NCBI GenBank assembly: GCA_038277395.1
Contig: CM076197.1
Location: 72,821,348 to 72,885,347, forward strand
Direction: 5' to 3'
DNA: 64,000 bases
Source of the DNA: Dryocosmus kuriphilus
Taxonomy: Eukaryota; Arthropoda; Insecta; Hymenoptera; Cynipidae
The translations under genes were made by a program, and so were the position numbers. The notes below the pieces were generated by a model. It did no database searches and was not told the DNA's origin. It worked only from the letters and a program-made list of their open reading frames with translations. Of the stretch, positions 1 through 8,800 are shown in pieces. Numbering within the stretch: position 1 is the first letter of the stretch; the number at the start of each line of letters is the position of its first letter.

Positions 1-723
1 TGTGACATCGGGAACAGATGGAGCTTCTTCTTCGATTTCTGGTATGAGTGCATACCTTTTGCCGTCGGGAGGCATGAAACAGTCCTTTGCAAGGTGTCCC
101 ACGGTTCCACATTTTTTACAAGTAGTATCTAAAACTGCGTCTAGTTTAATTGCTTGTCGTTCCCTGGGAACGAATGTCTTTCTTCTCTGATCGTCCAGTT
201 GCTGTTTTACTCCGTTGGGATCCAAATCCGTACCGTTGCCTTGATTCACGTGTTTCATAGAAAGTCCAATCTTTCCATCGTCTCCCACATTGATGATTTT
301 ACACCAGACTTGTTCTCCTCGTTGTAATACATCCGCGACATCATCCACGTGAACTGAACTTATCTGTGAATATGATTGATGCGAATTAAAGAAGAGATAA
401 GAAAATATGTGCGCTTAAATTAAAAAACAATAATAATATTATGTAAATGGTTCATAAATCGCGATCATGATATTAAACATAATTTTTTTACTAAAAACTG
501 TCACTAGCTTAAACATAAAGAAAATCATACATTGAAACGTTTGTTACGCATTACAGTTTTCTTAAAAGAAGCAACATTTGAAAGGTTTAATTTAATGATA
601 CAATACCTGTGATCGATGAACTAAGCCTTGCTGAATATAACCTGGAATTCTAACGAAGGCTCCGTAAGTCTGAACGGAAGCAACTTCTCCCCGAAATATT
701 TGGTTCAATTCACAAGTCGTCAT
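1..723 (-). CDS. ZCCHC17: ZCCHC17 (pNO40) homologue, S1-domain and CCHC zinc-knuckle protein; 3' part beyond the left edge
   Basis: Minus strand, two exons read here: 607-723 and 1-363, joined by a GT-AG intron (364-606), 160 codons in the window. The ATG at 723-721 begins MTTCELNQIFRGEVASVQTY, which matches the start of the S1 RNA-binding domain of ZCCHC17. The domain continues through GAFVRIPGYIQQGLVHRSQ and, in exon 2, VWCKIINVGDDGKIGLSMK. A CX2CX4HX4C zinc knuckle (CKKCGTVGHLAKDC) follows, then MPPDGKRYALIPEIEEE, where the window ends. In vertebrates the protein is nucleolar, associates with 60S pre-ribosomes and affects splicing; that role is by family, not seen here. Domain order and spacing are diagnostic. 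The basic C-terminal tail lies outside the window. It is divergent to the IFT70 exons that follow, with only 374 bases between. Confidence 0.9.
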
Positions 724-1097
724 TTTCTATAAATAGATTTTCGCATACTTTTGGTTTTCTAATTCAACATAATCGTTTATAACTTTTTGCGTCGTGCCTG
801 TGAAAAATCCCAACATTTGTAGGTTAGAGTCGTTGACGTGTGTATCGTAAACATATTTTGACACAGGGCCGTCAATAAGATATTTTTTAAATGGCACCCT
901 TGTCGTTTAAATATTAAAAAATTTTTAAAAAATATTTACTAAATATTTTAATTCTTATACATAATTAAACTTGTTTAAATGGAATTTTATAATTTAATAA
1001 TCCTTAAATAAGAAAAAAATTGGTGAAGTTTATTTTCACAAGCAAAGTTTAAAAAATGTAAAGTGTAGAAAGTCTAAATTTTGTAAAATTATTTCAG
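724..1097. other. Intergenic or intronic stretch between ZCCHC17 and the first visible IFT70 exon
   Basis: No coding potential resembling the missing IFT70 N-terminus was found on either strand. The end (about 1085-1097) looks like a 3' splice site (ATTATTTCAG) directly before the IFT70 exon. The part next to ZCCHC17 probably holds its promoter and 5' leader; no clear TATA box stands out. Confidence 0.5.
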
Positions 1098-2179
1098 TAC
1101 ATGTACGATTTTTTGGATGCCTTGATTACACAACAAACGTCGCCGGAAGAGGCATATAGAAAATTTGATGATCTTGCGAATAAACATACAGAGGCGTTAA
1201 GAAAATCAACAAAGCAAGTGCAAGAGGCAAGATTAAATCATGACGATAATGCAGTTAAAAAAGCTGTCAATGATTACGAAGAATCTTTGGAACGTTATAT
1301 CCCAGTATTAATGGCACAAGCTAAAATCTATTGGGAATTGGGGAATTACACCCAGGTTGAGAAGATCTTTCGAAAGAGTTCTGAATTTTGCAATGAACAT
1401 GATATTTGGAAACTAAACGTCGCTCACACTCTTTTCATGCAGGAAAATAAATTTAAAGAAGCAACTGGATTTTATGAACCGATTGTAAAAAAAAAATTTG
1501 ACAACGTGAGTATATGAATTTCAAATTTGACTCTTCTAATTTAAAAGTCAAATAATCCGTACTATCTAAAATTGCAGATTTTAGATGTGAGCGCAATTGT
1601 TTTGGCCAATCTGTGTGTGAGCTACATTATGACGACACAAAACACAGAAGCTGAAGAATTGATGAAAAAGATAGAAAAAGAGGAGGAAACAATAGCATTT
1701 GAGGAACAAGACAAAAAGCTTTTTCATTTGTGCATTGTGAATTTGGTAATCGGTACCTTGTATTGTTCAAAAGGAAATTACGAATTCGGTATATCAAGAG
1801 TGATGAAGAGTCTCGAACCGTATAATAAAAAACTTGGTACTGATACTTGGTTCTATGCTAAAAGGTGTTTTTTGTCTCTTTTGGAACAATTAGCAAAGCA
1901 GCTCGTTGTACTGAAAGATTCTACATTACAAGAGTGCATTCAGTTTTTGGAACATTGTGAAGGTAAATTTGTCAATCACTTCAGTCATATTTGTCTTCGT
2001 TCAAGTGGACACGATTTAATGCCCTAATTTTTATTCCAGTTTATGGAAGGGATGTACTGAGCGTTGTAGAACAGCCATTTGACATTCAGGATATTAATGC
2101 AGTTCCGCAAGGAAGAAATACAGTGACTTACGAAGCAAGATACTTAAAAGTATTATTTTTGAAGTTACAGATGTCTTAG
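1098..2179 (+). CDS. IFT70: IFT70/TTC30 (fleer, DYF-1) C-terminal part; 5' exons not found in the window
   Basis: Three exons: 1098-1505, 1578-1962 and 2040-2179 (stop TAG), all with GT-AG introns and consistent phase. The joined reading matches the last ~360 residues of TTC30A/B (family about 665 aa): DFLDALITQQTSPEEAY, KYW-type TPR blocks such as YIPVLMAQAKIYWELGNY, FMQENKFKEATGFYEPIV, ILDVSAIVLANLCVSYIMT, NLVIGTLYCSKGNYEFGISR, SLEPYNKKLGTDTWFYAKRC and the terminal RNTVTYEARYLK. IFT70 is a TPR superhelix of the IFT-B complex that wraps IFT52 and carries cargo along cilia; in insects its use is limited to sensory neurons and sperm. The in-frame ATG at 1101 is only the fourth base of the exon, and a splice acceptor precedes it, so it is probably internal. 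About 400 N-terminal codons are missing: either upstream exons lie left of the window with ZCCHC17 nested in an intron, or this is a 5'-truncated copy. Confidence 0.88.
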
Positions 2180-2214
2180 TTTAAGATGGATCGTGTAAAA
2201 CAAAAATGTAATAT

Positions 2215-2220
2215 AATAAA
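2215..2220 (+). terminator. Poly(A) signal of IFT70
   Basis: AATAAA, 36 bases after the IFT70 stop codon and about 150 bases before the PSMD9 start, in the short gap between the two tandem genes. Confidence 0.6.
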
Positions 2221-2371
2221 GCTATTTATTAGTGTTTTATACTATATCTGCTTTTTTAGTAAAAGATAAAGTACTAGGTTCCTTGTTCGTTATGTACACC
2301 ACTGGATTTGTTTTGGTCGTTTGATTATTGATAGTTACATCGGTTACATCAGTTATATTTTACGAAGAAAA

Positions 2372-3418
2372 ATGGTGGTCGACATGGAACTGGAGCAAGC
2401 AAAAGACGCTGTTTTGCAACTTATGTCAGAAAAAGATAATATAGAAAGAAATTTGAAAGAAGCACATGCAATTTTAGAAACCGTACGTATACAAATTTAT
2501 CCTGAACAAGTGAAATTAATCCAACTATCGTTACTTGTAGAGCGTGCATATATCAGGGAAACTCAAGTGACTTTTCAATTCTTGATGGAATTATATTAAT
2601 TTTTATCATTCTTCTTTTAAAGAATCATGTGGGGATGAATGATGCATTGGTTGATTCAGAAGGGTATCCTAGGGCCGATATAGACGTTTATCAAGTCAGA
2701 CATGCTCGTCAAAAGATAATTTGTGAGTACCTAACCTCAAATTACTTTTCATGTTTTCAATGTTGTTATAAACAATTTTTCAATTTATTTTACCTTTATA
2801 GTTTATACAATATGATTTATTATTTTGATGTCTCAATATTAATTGTGTCTACAATGTTTATTTATTTTTTGTTTCAGGTCTTCAAAATGATCATAAGGCT
2901 ATCATGAAAAAAATTGAGGAAGGTTTGCACAAGGTCCACGGTTTATCGGGTACAAGTGTTCAGGAATCTACTGCAACAGCAGCTGCTCCAAGTGCTCTTC
3001 AAGAATCTGTTTACTTGGAACCATTTTTAAGAGTGAATTTGGTGACACCTGGATCTCCCGCTGAATCAGCAGTAAGCTAATTACGTATAATTGTAAACTT
3101 AACCCTAGAATTAATTAAGAATGTCACCTTAGTATAATCAGAGAATCTCTGGTATAATATAATATTTTATAATAAAAATGACATTTCTAGGGAATTCAAG
3201 TCGAAGATCTGATCTTGGAGTTCGGTTCAATCAACTACCAGAATTTTAAGTCGTTGCAGGACGTTGGATCTCTCGTCGCGAACAACGTAAATAAGGGTTT
3301 AATCGTCAGAGTAAAACGCGCTTGCAATACTGTTGTCCTGAATTTGAAACCTCATCCTTGGAATGGAAAAGGTCTCCTTGGCTGCAACGTTGTGCCCTTG
3401 GAAACCGTTGAAAGATAA
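2372..3418 (+). CDS. PSMD9: PSMD9 (26S proteasome assembly chaperone p27/Nas2, PDZ domain)
   Basis: Four exons: 2372-2482, 2623-2722, 2878-3071 and 3191-3418 (TAA), all GT-AG, phases consistent; 210 codons, as usual for the family. The chosen ATG gives MVVDMELEQAKDAVLQLMSE, a helical N-terminal region; an upstream in-frame extension to 2321 lacks family similarity. Exon 2 holds GMNDALVDSEGYPRADIDVY and QVRHARQKIIC, exon 3 LQNDHKAIMKKIEEGLH. The PDZ domain spans FLRVNLVTPGSPAESAGI, VEDLILEFGSINYQNF and ends near GLLGCNVVPL. Nas2/p27 binds the C-terminus of Rpt5 and chaperones assembly of the proteasome base in the cytosol; that role is family knowledge. It lies 192 bases downstream of IFT70 on the same strand, with its own likely promoter in between. 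Confidence 0.94.
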
Positions 3419-3781
3419 ATGATAAGATTTTGACCCTGTACCTTGTCAATTAAATATAATAAGCTCTTTGTCACTAAAAATATGTCTTGGAAATAAATAA
3501 TTTTTGTTAAAACGCATTCTTTGCAGTTGAATACTTAAAGTAGATAGTTAAATTTTATTTTTTTAATTTAAAGTATTTCAAGAGTTTATATTTACAAGAT
3601 TATAATGTATTTACATGTATAATTTTTTGAACTTGGGAAATTTGTTTTTTTCCCGCGGTTATAAATATATATATATGTACTTATGTTACCGACAATCGGC
3701 AATACAGATTCGAAAGGAGCAGACGACGTGTTGACGTGTTCCCAATTCCCATGTGTGCGTGTTTTTGACCAGAAACGTATA
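3419..3781. other. Intergenic: PSMD9 3' end and UQCC2 promoter/leader
   Basis: AT-rich, with a TATATATA run at about 3667-3675 and a more GC-rich segment from 3683 that likely belongs to the UQCC2 5' leader. An open frame extends from 3683 into UQCC2, but its first 33 codons have no family match, so I start UQCC2 at 3782. Confidence 0.45.
3492..3497 (+). terminator. Likely poly(A) signal of PSMD9
   Basis: AATAAA, 74 bases after the PSMD9 stop, in an AT-rich stretch. Confidence 0.45.
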
Positions 3782-4498
3782 ATGGCCGGTAATTATAAGA
3801 ACTTCTTAAAGTTATTGGAAAGTTGGCCTTTGGATACATCAAAAGTAGGAAGGTGCGTTTTTAAATAATATTTTCGCATTATTTTATTCTCGTGAGATGA
3901 CGTTTTAATGTGATAGCGTACACTTTATTTATAAAAATGAAATAATTTAGATTGGTGTACGTTTTACATCGTTCTTCACAAATTTTGTTATTAATTCTCC
4001 ATTAAATGCCCCACTCTTAATCTTAAGTAATGATACAATAGAATGAAAGGGCAGAAAGGCTGATATTCAGTGACCCATGTTTTCCTAACCTTAAACGTTT
4101 TAAAGGCTTGTTCTTATTATTCTAAAATCTTCAAAGCGCCAATTATTGAAATTTGTTTACAAAAGTATATTTTTTGATGCAGGGATCTAAGCCAACATAT
4201 TCGCGATCAGATAAAGGTCGCCTTTTCGAAAGGGGACTCTCAGAATCGAGTAGACCAGGAGCAGTGCGATCGTTTCCTCAACAGTCTAAAAAGATTGAGT
4301 TCAAATCAGTATGCGAATCTCTATAAACGAAGTTCAACTACCACTGCGAGCGGACTTACGCACGATCAGTGTAATTTAGCCCTTACTCCAGAATTGCAAG
4401 AGCATTTTCAAGAAGAGGAGCAGAGCTACATACGGAAATTGATGAAAAAGGTGTTAAGAACGAAGAAAGATGATGTGCAGAGTAGTGACAAAGTTTAG
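3782..4498 (+). CDS. UQCC2: UQCC2 (complex III assembly factor, MNF1/M19)
   Basis: Two exons, 3782-3852 and 4183-4498 (TAG), GT-AG intron, 128 codons; human UQCC2 is 126 aa. The N-terminus MAGNYKNFLKLLESWPLD matches the family signature (YRRFLKLCEEWPVD in human), followed by TSKVGRDLSQHIRDQIK and, in exon 2, QCDRFLNSLKRLSSNQY and SGLTHDQCNLAL. UQCC2 works with UQCC1 in the mitochondrial matrix to stabilise newly made cytochrome b during complex III assembly. The start was chosen by homology; the frame is also open upstream to 3683. The final 29 bases are shared, in another frame, with the start of METTL15. No poly(A) signal separates the two genes, so a shared transcript is likely. Similarity is clear but the family is short, so confidence is slightly lower than for the neighbours. 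Confidence 0.87.
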
Positions 4499-5588
4499 AG
4501 ATAAGCTTTTCAATCTCGATTCAACAAGTTACTTTATCACAAACAGAAGATGCTGTTCTCAAACGCATCAGGTAAAACCCAGAAAGCGACCTCACATTCC
4601 AGTGATGGCCAAGGAGGTTTTAAAATACCTAGAACTATCTCCCGGAGAAATAATTGTCGACATGACCTTTGGTGCTGGTGGACATTCTAGACGAATTCTG
4701 GAATCCGTACCAGATGTAAAAATATTTGCTCTCGATAGGGATCCTGTCGCTCATGAGTTCGCTCAAGAACTGGCGCGTGAATATCCAGGACAAGTGGTTC
4801 CACTGCTTGGCAGATTTTCCGAATTGCCAAATTTACTGAAAGAACAAAAAGTAGCAGCTAATAGCATTGATGGATTTCTCTTTGATTTTGGTTGCTCCTC
4901 AATGCAGTTCGATGTTGGAGAGAGGGGATTTTCACTTGCGAAAAATGGTCCCTTGGATATGAGAATGGACGGTTTCAGGTGTCCAGAGCAGCCGACGGCT
5001 GCTGATATTCTCGCTAAAGCCAGTGAGGAAGAATTATCACGAATCATAAAGATCTACGGAGAAGAGAAGCAGGCTAAAAAAATCGCTCGTGCGCTTATCG
5101 ATGCTAGGTACACTTTCAAGAAACTCGAAACGACACAAGAATTAGCTGAACTCGTTGAATCTGTTTTAGAAGATGATACCAGAACTGACATGCTTGGTAG
5201 GTCGCAGCACGCTGCTACTAAAACGTTCCAAGCATTCAGAATATTCGTTAATAACGAGCTGAACGAGATTAATTACGGAATATTCGTTGCTAAGGCATAT
5301 CTGAAAATTGGAGGCCGTTTGATAACCATTTCATTTCACTCTCTGGAAGACACAATTGTCAAGAGACATATTTCTGGTAATTTAATAGCACATCAGGCGA
5401 GCAAGTTACCTCTGGAATATTCGAATTTCAGCAAAATTTTCACGGAGACCGAAATTATGGAAAGGAACAAGTCACCGTGGCATATGCTGCATCCGCATGT
5501 CTTAATACCAGAACCAGATGAAGTCGAAAGCAATCCGCGAAGCAGGTCAGCGAAGTTCAGAGCGATTGTTAAAATTAAAGACACGTAG
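4470..5588 (+). CDS. METTL15: METTL15 (mitochondrial 12S rRNA N4-cytidine methyltransferase, MraW/RsmH family)
   Basis: Single uninterrupted frame of 372 codons ending TAG. Residues 1-45 are basic and family-nonconserved, as expected for a mitochondrial presequence. The core starts at RPHIPVMAKEVLKYL. The SAM-binding motif is IIVDMTFGAGGHSRRIL, followed by FALDRDPVA, the MraW hallmark FDFGCSSMQFDVGERGF and GPLDMRMDG, then TKTFQAFRIFVNNEL, GGRLITISFHSLED and the C-terminal NPRSRSAKFRAIVKI. Bacterial RsmH and METTL15 methylate N4 of a small-subunit rRNA cytidine (12S m4C in mitochondria), needed for small-subunit maturation. The ATGATG at 4470/4473 is the only ATG upstream of the catalytic core and lies inside the last codons of UQCC2, in another frame. 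Translation from a two-cistron message, or from an internal promoter, is required. MTHFD1 converges from the right. Confidence 0.95.
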   Translation: MMCRVVTKFRDKLFNLDSTSYFITNRRCCSQTHQVKPRKRPHIPVMAKEVLKYLELSPGEIIVDMTFGAGGHSRRILESVPDVKIFALDRDPVAHEFAQELAREYPGQVVPLLGRFSELPNLLKEQKVAANSIDGFLFDFGCSSMQFDVGERGFSLAKNGPLDMRMDGFRCPEQPTAADILAKASEEELSRIIKIYGEEKQAKKIARALIDARYTFKKLETTQELAELVESVLEDDTRTDMLGRSQHAATKTFQAFRIFVNNELNEINYGIFVAKAYLKIGGRLITISFHSLEDTIVKRHISGNLIAHQASKLPLEYSNFSKIFTETEIMERNKSPWHMLHPHVLIPEPDEVESNPRSRSAKFRAIVKIKDT

Positions 5589-5641
5589 ATTAGGATGTGT
5601 AAAAACTGAAAAAAGAATGGACTTGAAAAGTAGATTTATAT

Positions 5642-5647
5642 TTTATT
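5642..5647 (-). terminator. Likely poly(A) signal of MTHFD1
   Basis: AATAAA on the minus strand, about 180 bases beyond the MTHFD1 stop at 5825-5827. Confidence 0.45.
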
Positions 5648-5710
5648 GTAATTTGGTTGTGTAACTTCAAAAATATATGTAGCAATATTATACATATTTA
5701 TAATAACAGT

Positions 5711-5716
5711 AATAAA
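5711..5716 (+). terminator. Poly(A) signal of METTL15 (possibly of a UQCC2-METTL15 transcript)
   Basis: AATAAA, 123 bases after the METTL15 stop. It lies downstream of the minus-strand MTHFD1 signal at 5642-5647, so the two 3' UTRs appear to overlap. Confidence 0.5.
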
Positions 5717-5824
5717 ATAATACAAAATGTTACAATCTCTCAAGGAATGGTCTTTTACGTAGAGGGGAATCGATACTGTTAAAAAGAGAGTGATTATTTT
5801 TGTAATTACTTCAGTTAATTGTTT

Positions 5825-8800
5825 TTAAAACAATCCTTCTATTTCATCCGTCTCACTGTTCCAGTCCATGTCGTATACACATGGCCTGGTAGATAATCCC
5901 GGCATCATCATAATCTGAAATTGAAAATAAACAGGTGTATATTACAGAGGACTTGGAAAATGCAACCTTAACTAAATTATTAACAGAACTTACTTCTCCA
6001 ACCATTGGAACGACAAAACCTGCCCCAACAGAGACAAAAATGTCCGAGATTTCGATTTTGAATCCAGTCGGTGCTCCCTTGATATTGGGATCACCAGTCA
6101 GTGAATTGGCGGTTTTGGCCATGCAAAGGGGTAGTTTTTGGTACCCTAATTTTTCGTATTCAGCAATTTTTTGCTTAACCTGATAAAATAAAAGTATTTC
6201 AATCTTCTGGCTTATCATTATTATATTTATTTGATAAAAATCTGATAATCACCTTATCTGCTAGAATGACTTCGCCTGCACCATACATTTCTTTCGCGAT
6301 GGTATTTATTTTTTCGACGATGCCGGAGTTGAGGTCATAAAGAAATTTAAAGTTGCTCGATTTATTAGTAGCTGCAATGACAGCATCTGCGAGATCCAGG
6401 GCACCGGCCCCACCATCGGCCCAGTGTGTACAAATTACTGCATTTGCAGCTCCACTGGCGATCGCTGCTTCTTTTACTAATTCTAACTCAGCTTGCGTAT
6501 CCGAACTTTATTTAGGAAAATTCAATTTTACTCTTTCCTTTGAAAATTACACGATTTTCTAGGAGTATATTGAAAAAAATTAAATAAAACTTACGCATAA
6601 GCATTGACGGCCACGATAACAGGTACTCCAAATTTGTTTCCATTGCTGATATGCTTCTGCAGATTTGGAAGACCTCTATAGAGCAGGTCAAGATTTTCCT
6701 CAACATATTCTTTCTTCAGAACGGCACCTGGAGTAACAGGAGGACCACCACCGTGCATTTTGAGAGCTCGGACAGTTGCTACTAGGACGACTGCATCGGG
6801 TTTGTGACCTGAGGTTCTACACTTGATGTTGAAGAACTTTTCCATGCCGATATCGGATCCAAATCCAGCTTCCGTCACGACAATACCATCGGGACCGACA
6901 AGTTTCAAGGCGATGGCATCTGCAATGATGGACGAGCATCCATGAGCAATATTTGCGAAAGGTCCAGCATGGACCATTACTGGAGTTCCTTCCACACTTT
7001 GCATTAAAGTTGGCTCGATGGCATCTTTCAATAATATTGCCATAGCTCCAGTCATACCCTGGAATATTATTAAATATTCTACATTGATTCATACAAGAGA
7101 GCTTTGCTTCATTTTATTAATATTTTTAAACTTACAAAATCTTCCGCAGTTAGAGGAACACCACTCTTACTAAATCCAACGACAATATTTCCAAGTCTCG
7201 TTTTCAAATCATCCACGTTAGTGGATAAAGCAAGAACTGCCATAATTTCGGAACCCACAGAAATGCGGAAAGAAGTTTCTCTAATTCGACCTTTTTCCGC
7301 AACTCCCTGACCAATTGTGATTTTTCTTAACATTCGGTCGTTTATGTCAACAACTGAAATTGTCAAATTAAGAAATTAATGACAACTTCAACATAGAACA
7401 ATTCTTCAATTTGAAAATTCTTACCTCTCGTCCACGTGATGTTCTCAGGGTCGATATCCAGTCTGACAAATCGACTTTGTTCTTCTTCCGTTAAAGTATT
7501 AGGATCTGTTTTTGTAATTCCAAGTTTTTCTAACCTTTTCAGCTGAATTTTTGAAAACTTTCGACCTCCTTTTACAGTTGGCACCAATCTGTCAAACAAT
7601 GCCTTATCCGTTTGTGTAGATTCGTGGAAATACCGAGCATCTACTTGAGCAGCGAGAAGGTTGTTAGCTGCACTCACTGCGTGAATGTCACCAGTGAGAT
7701 GAAGATTGAATTCTTCCATGGGTATGACCTTGATCATAAATTACAAATGAGTAAATTATTAGGTTCAAATCAGGGGTTGGCCATTCGACTTTTGAAAGTA
7801 TACCAGATTTTAAGATTTCAAGAGATTTCAAAATATATCAAGGGATTTAAAAATAATTTCGGGCGAATGCAAGGAACTTTAAGGAGATTTCAAACGACTT
7901 TAACATATCTGAAATATTTTATGGGATTTCAACAGATATGTATCAAAAGACTTATTAGAAGAATTTAACGGGATTTCAAGTGTTTTCAAAGGGTTTCAAA
8001 AGATTTAAAAGACTGCTAGAGATTTAAAAATATTTCAAGCGATGTTTCAGTGGATGTTAAGGGATATTTAAAGACTTTTAATAGATTTCAATTTCAACGT
8101 ATTTCAAGGTATTTCAAAGAATTCGCAGGGATCTGGATTTATTTCAAAGGGTTTCATAGGATTTTTAATATTCCACGGGTTTTAAAAAGTTTTTACCATT
8201 TGCATAGGATTTTAATACTTTTACAATATTTTTAAGATACTTCGGGGATTTCTAGAGATTTGAGTTGATTTAAAGTATTTAAATAATTAATTTTATAAGA
8301 TTTAAAGGATTCCCGAGATTTTAAAGGTTGTCAAGAAATTTGAGTAGTTTTCAAGTAATTGGATAGGATTTTGTATTTAAAAGTTTCATGTAATTTAAAA
8401 AGTTTCCAACGGATTTCCGCGGATTTCAATAATTTAAAAAGATTTCAAGATATTTGAGTAGATCTTGTAGGATTTAAAGATTTTAATGAATTTTCGAAGA
8501 ATCTGAAGGGATTTCACTGGATTTCAAAACATTTTATTATATTTGAATGATTTAACAGGATTTGAATCATTTTCAAGGGATTTCATAGGATTGTAAAATG
8601 TTTTACGAGATTTTACCTATTTTTAAGGAAATGCAAAGAATTTCATAAGATTGAAAGGTTTCCCGGGAATCTAAAGGCTTTCAAGGGATTCCAAAAGATT
8701 TTTTGGGATTTCAAGAAATTAAGAGGATTTCAAAGAAATGTGAGTTATTTTCAGGAAATTTAAAGCGATTTTATATTGTTTCATAGGATTTACGTAAAGC

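Noticed and set aside
3683..3781. N-terminal extension of UQCC2 from 3683
   Set aside because: The extra 33 codons lack similarity and UQCC2 proteins normally begin at the MAxxYxxFLKL motif.
7612..8235. Frames with repeated FQR/YFKGF motifs in the MTHFD1 intron
   Set aside because: Products of the GATTTCAA repeat field; no start context, no family match, opposite strand to the host gene.
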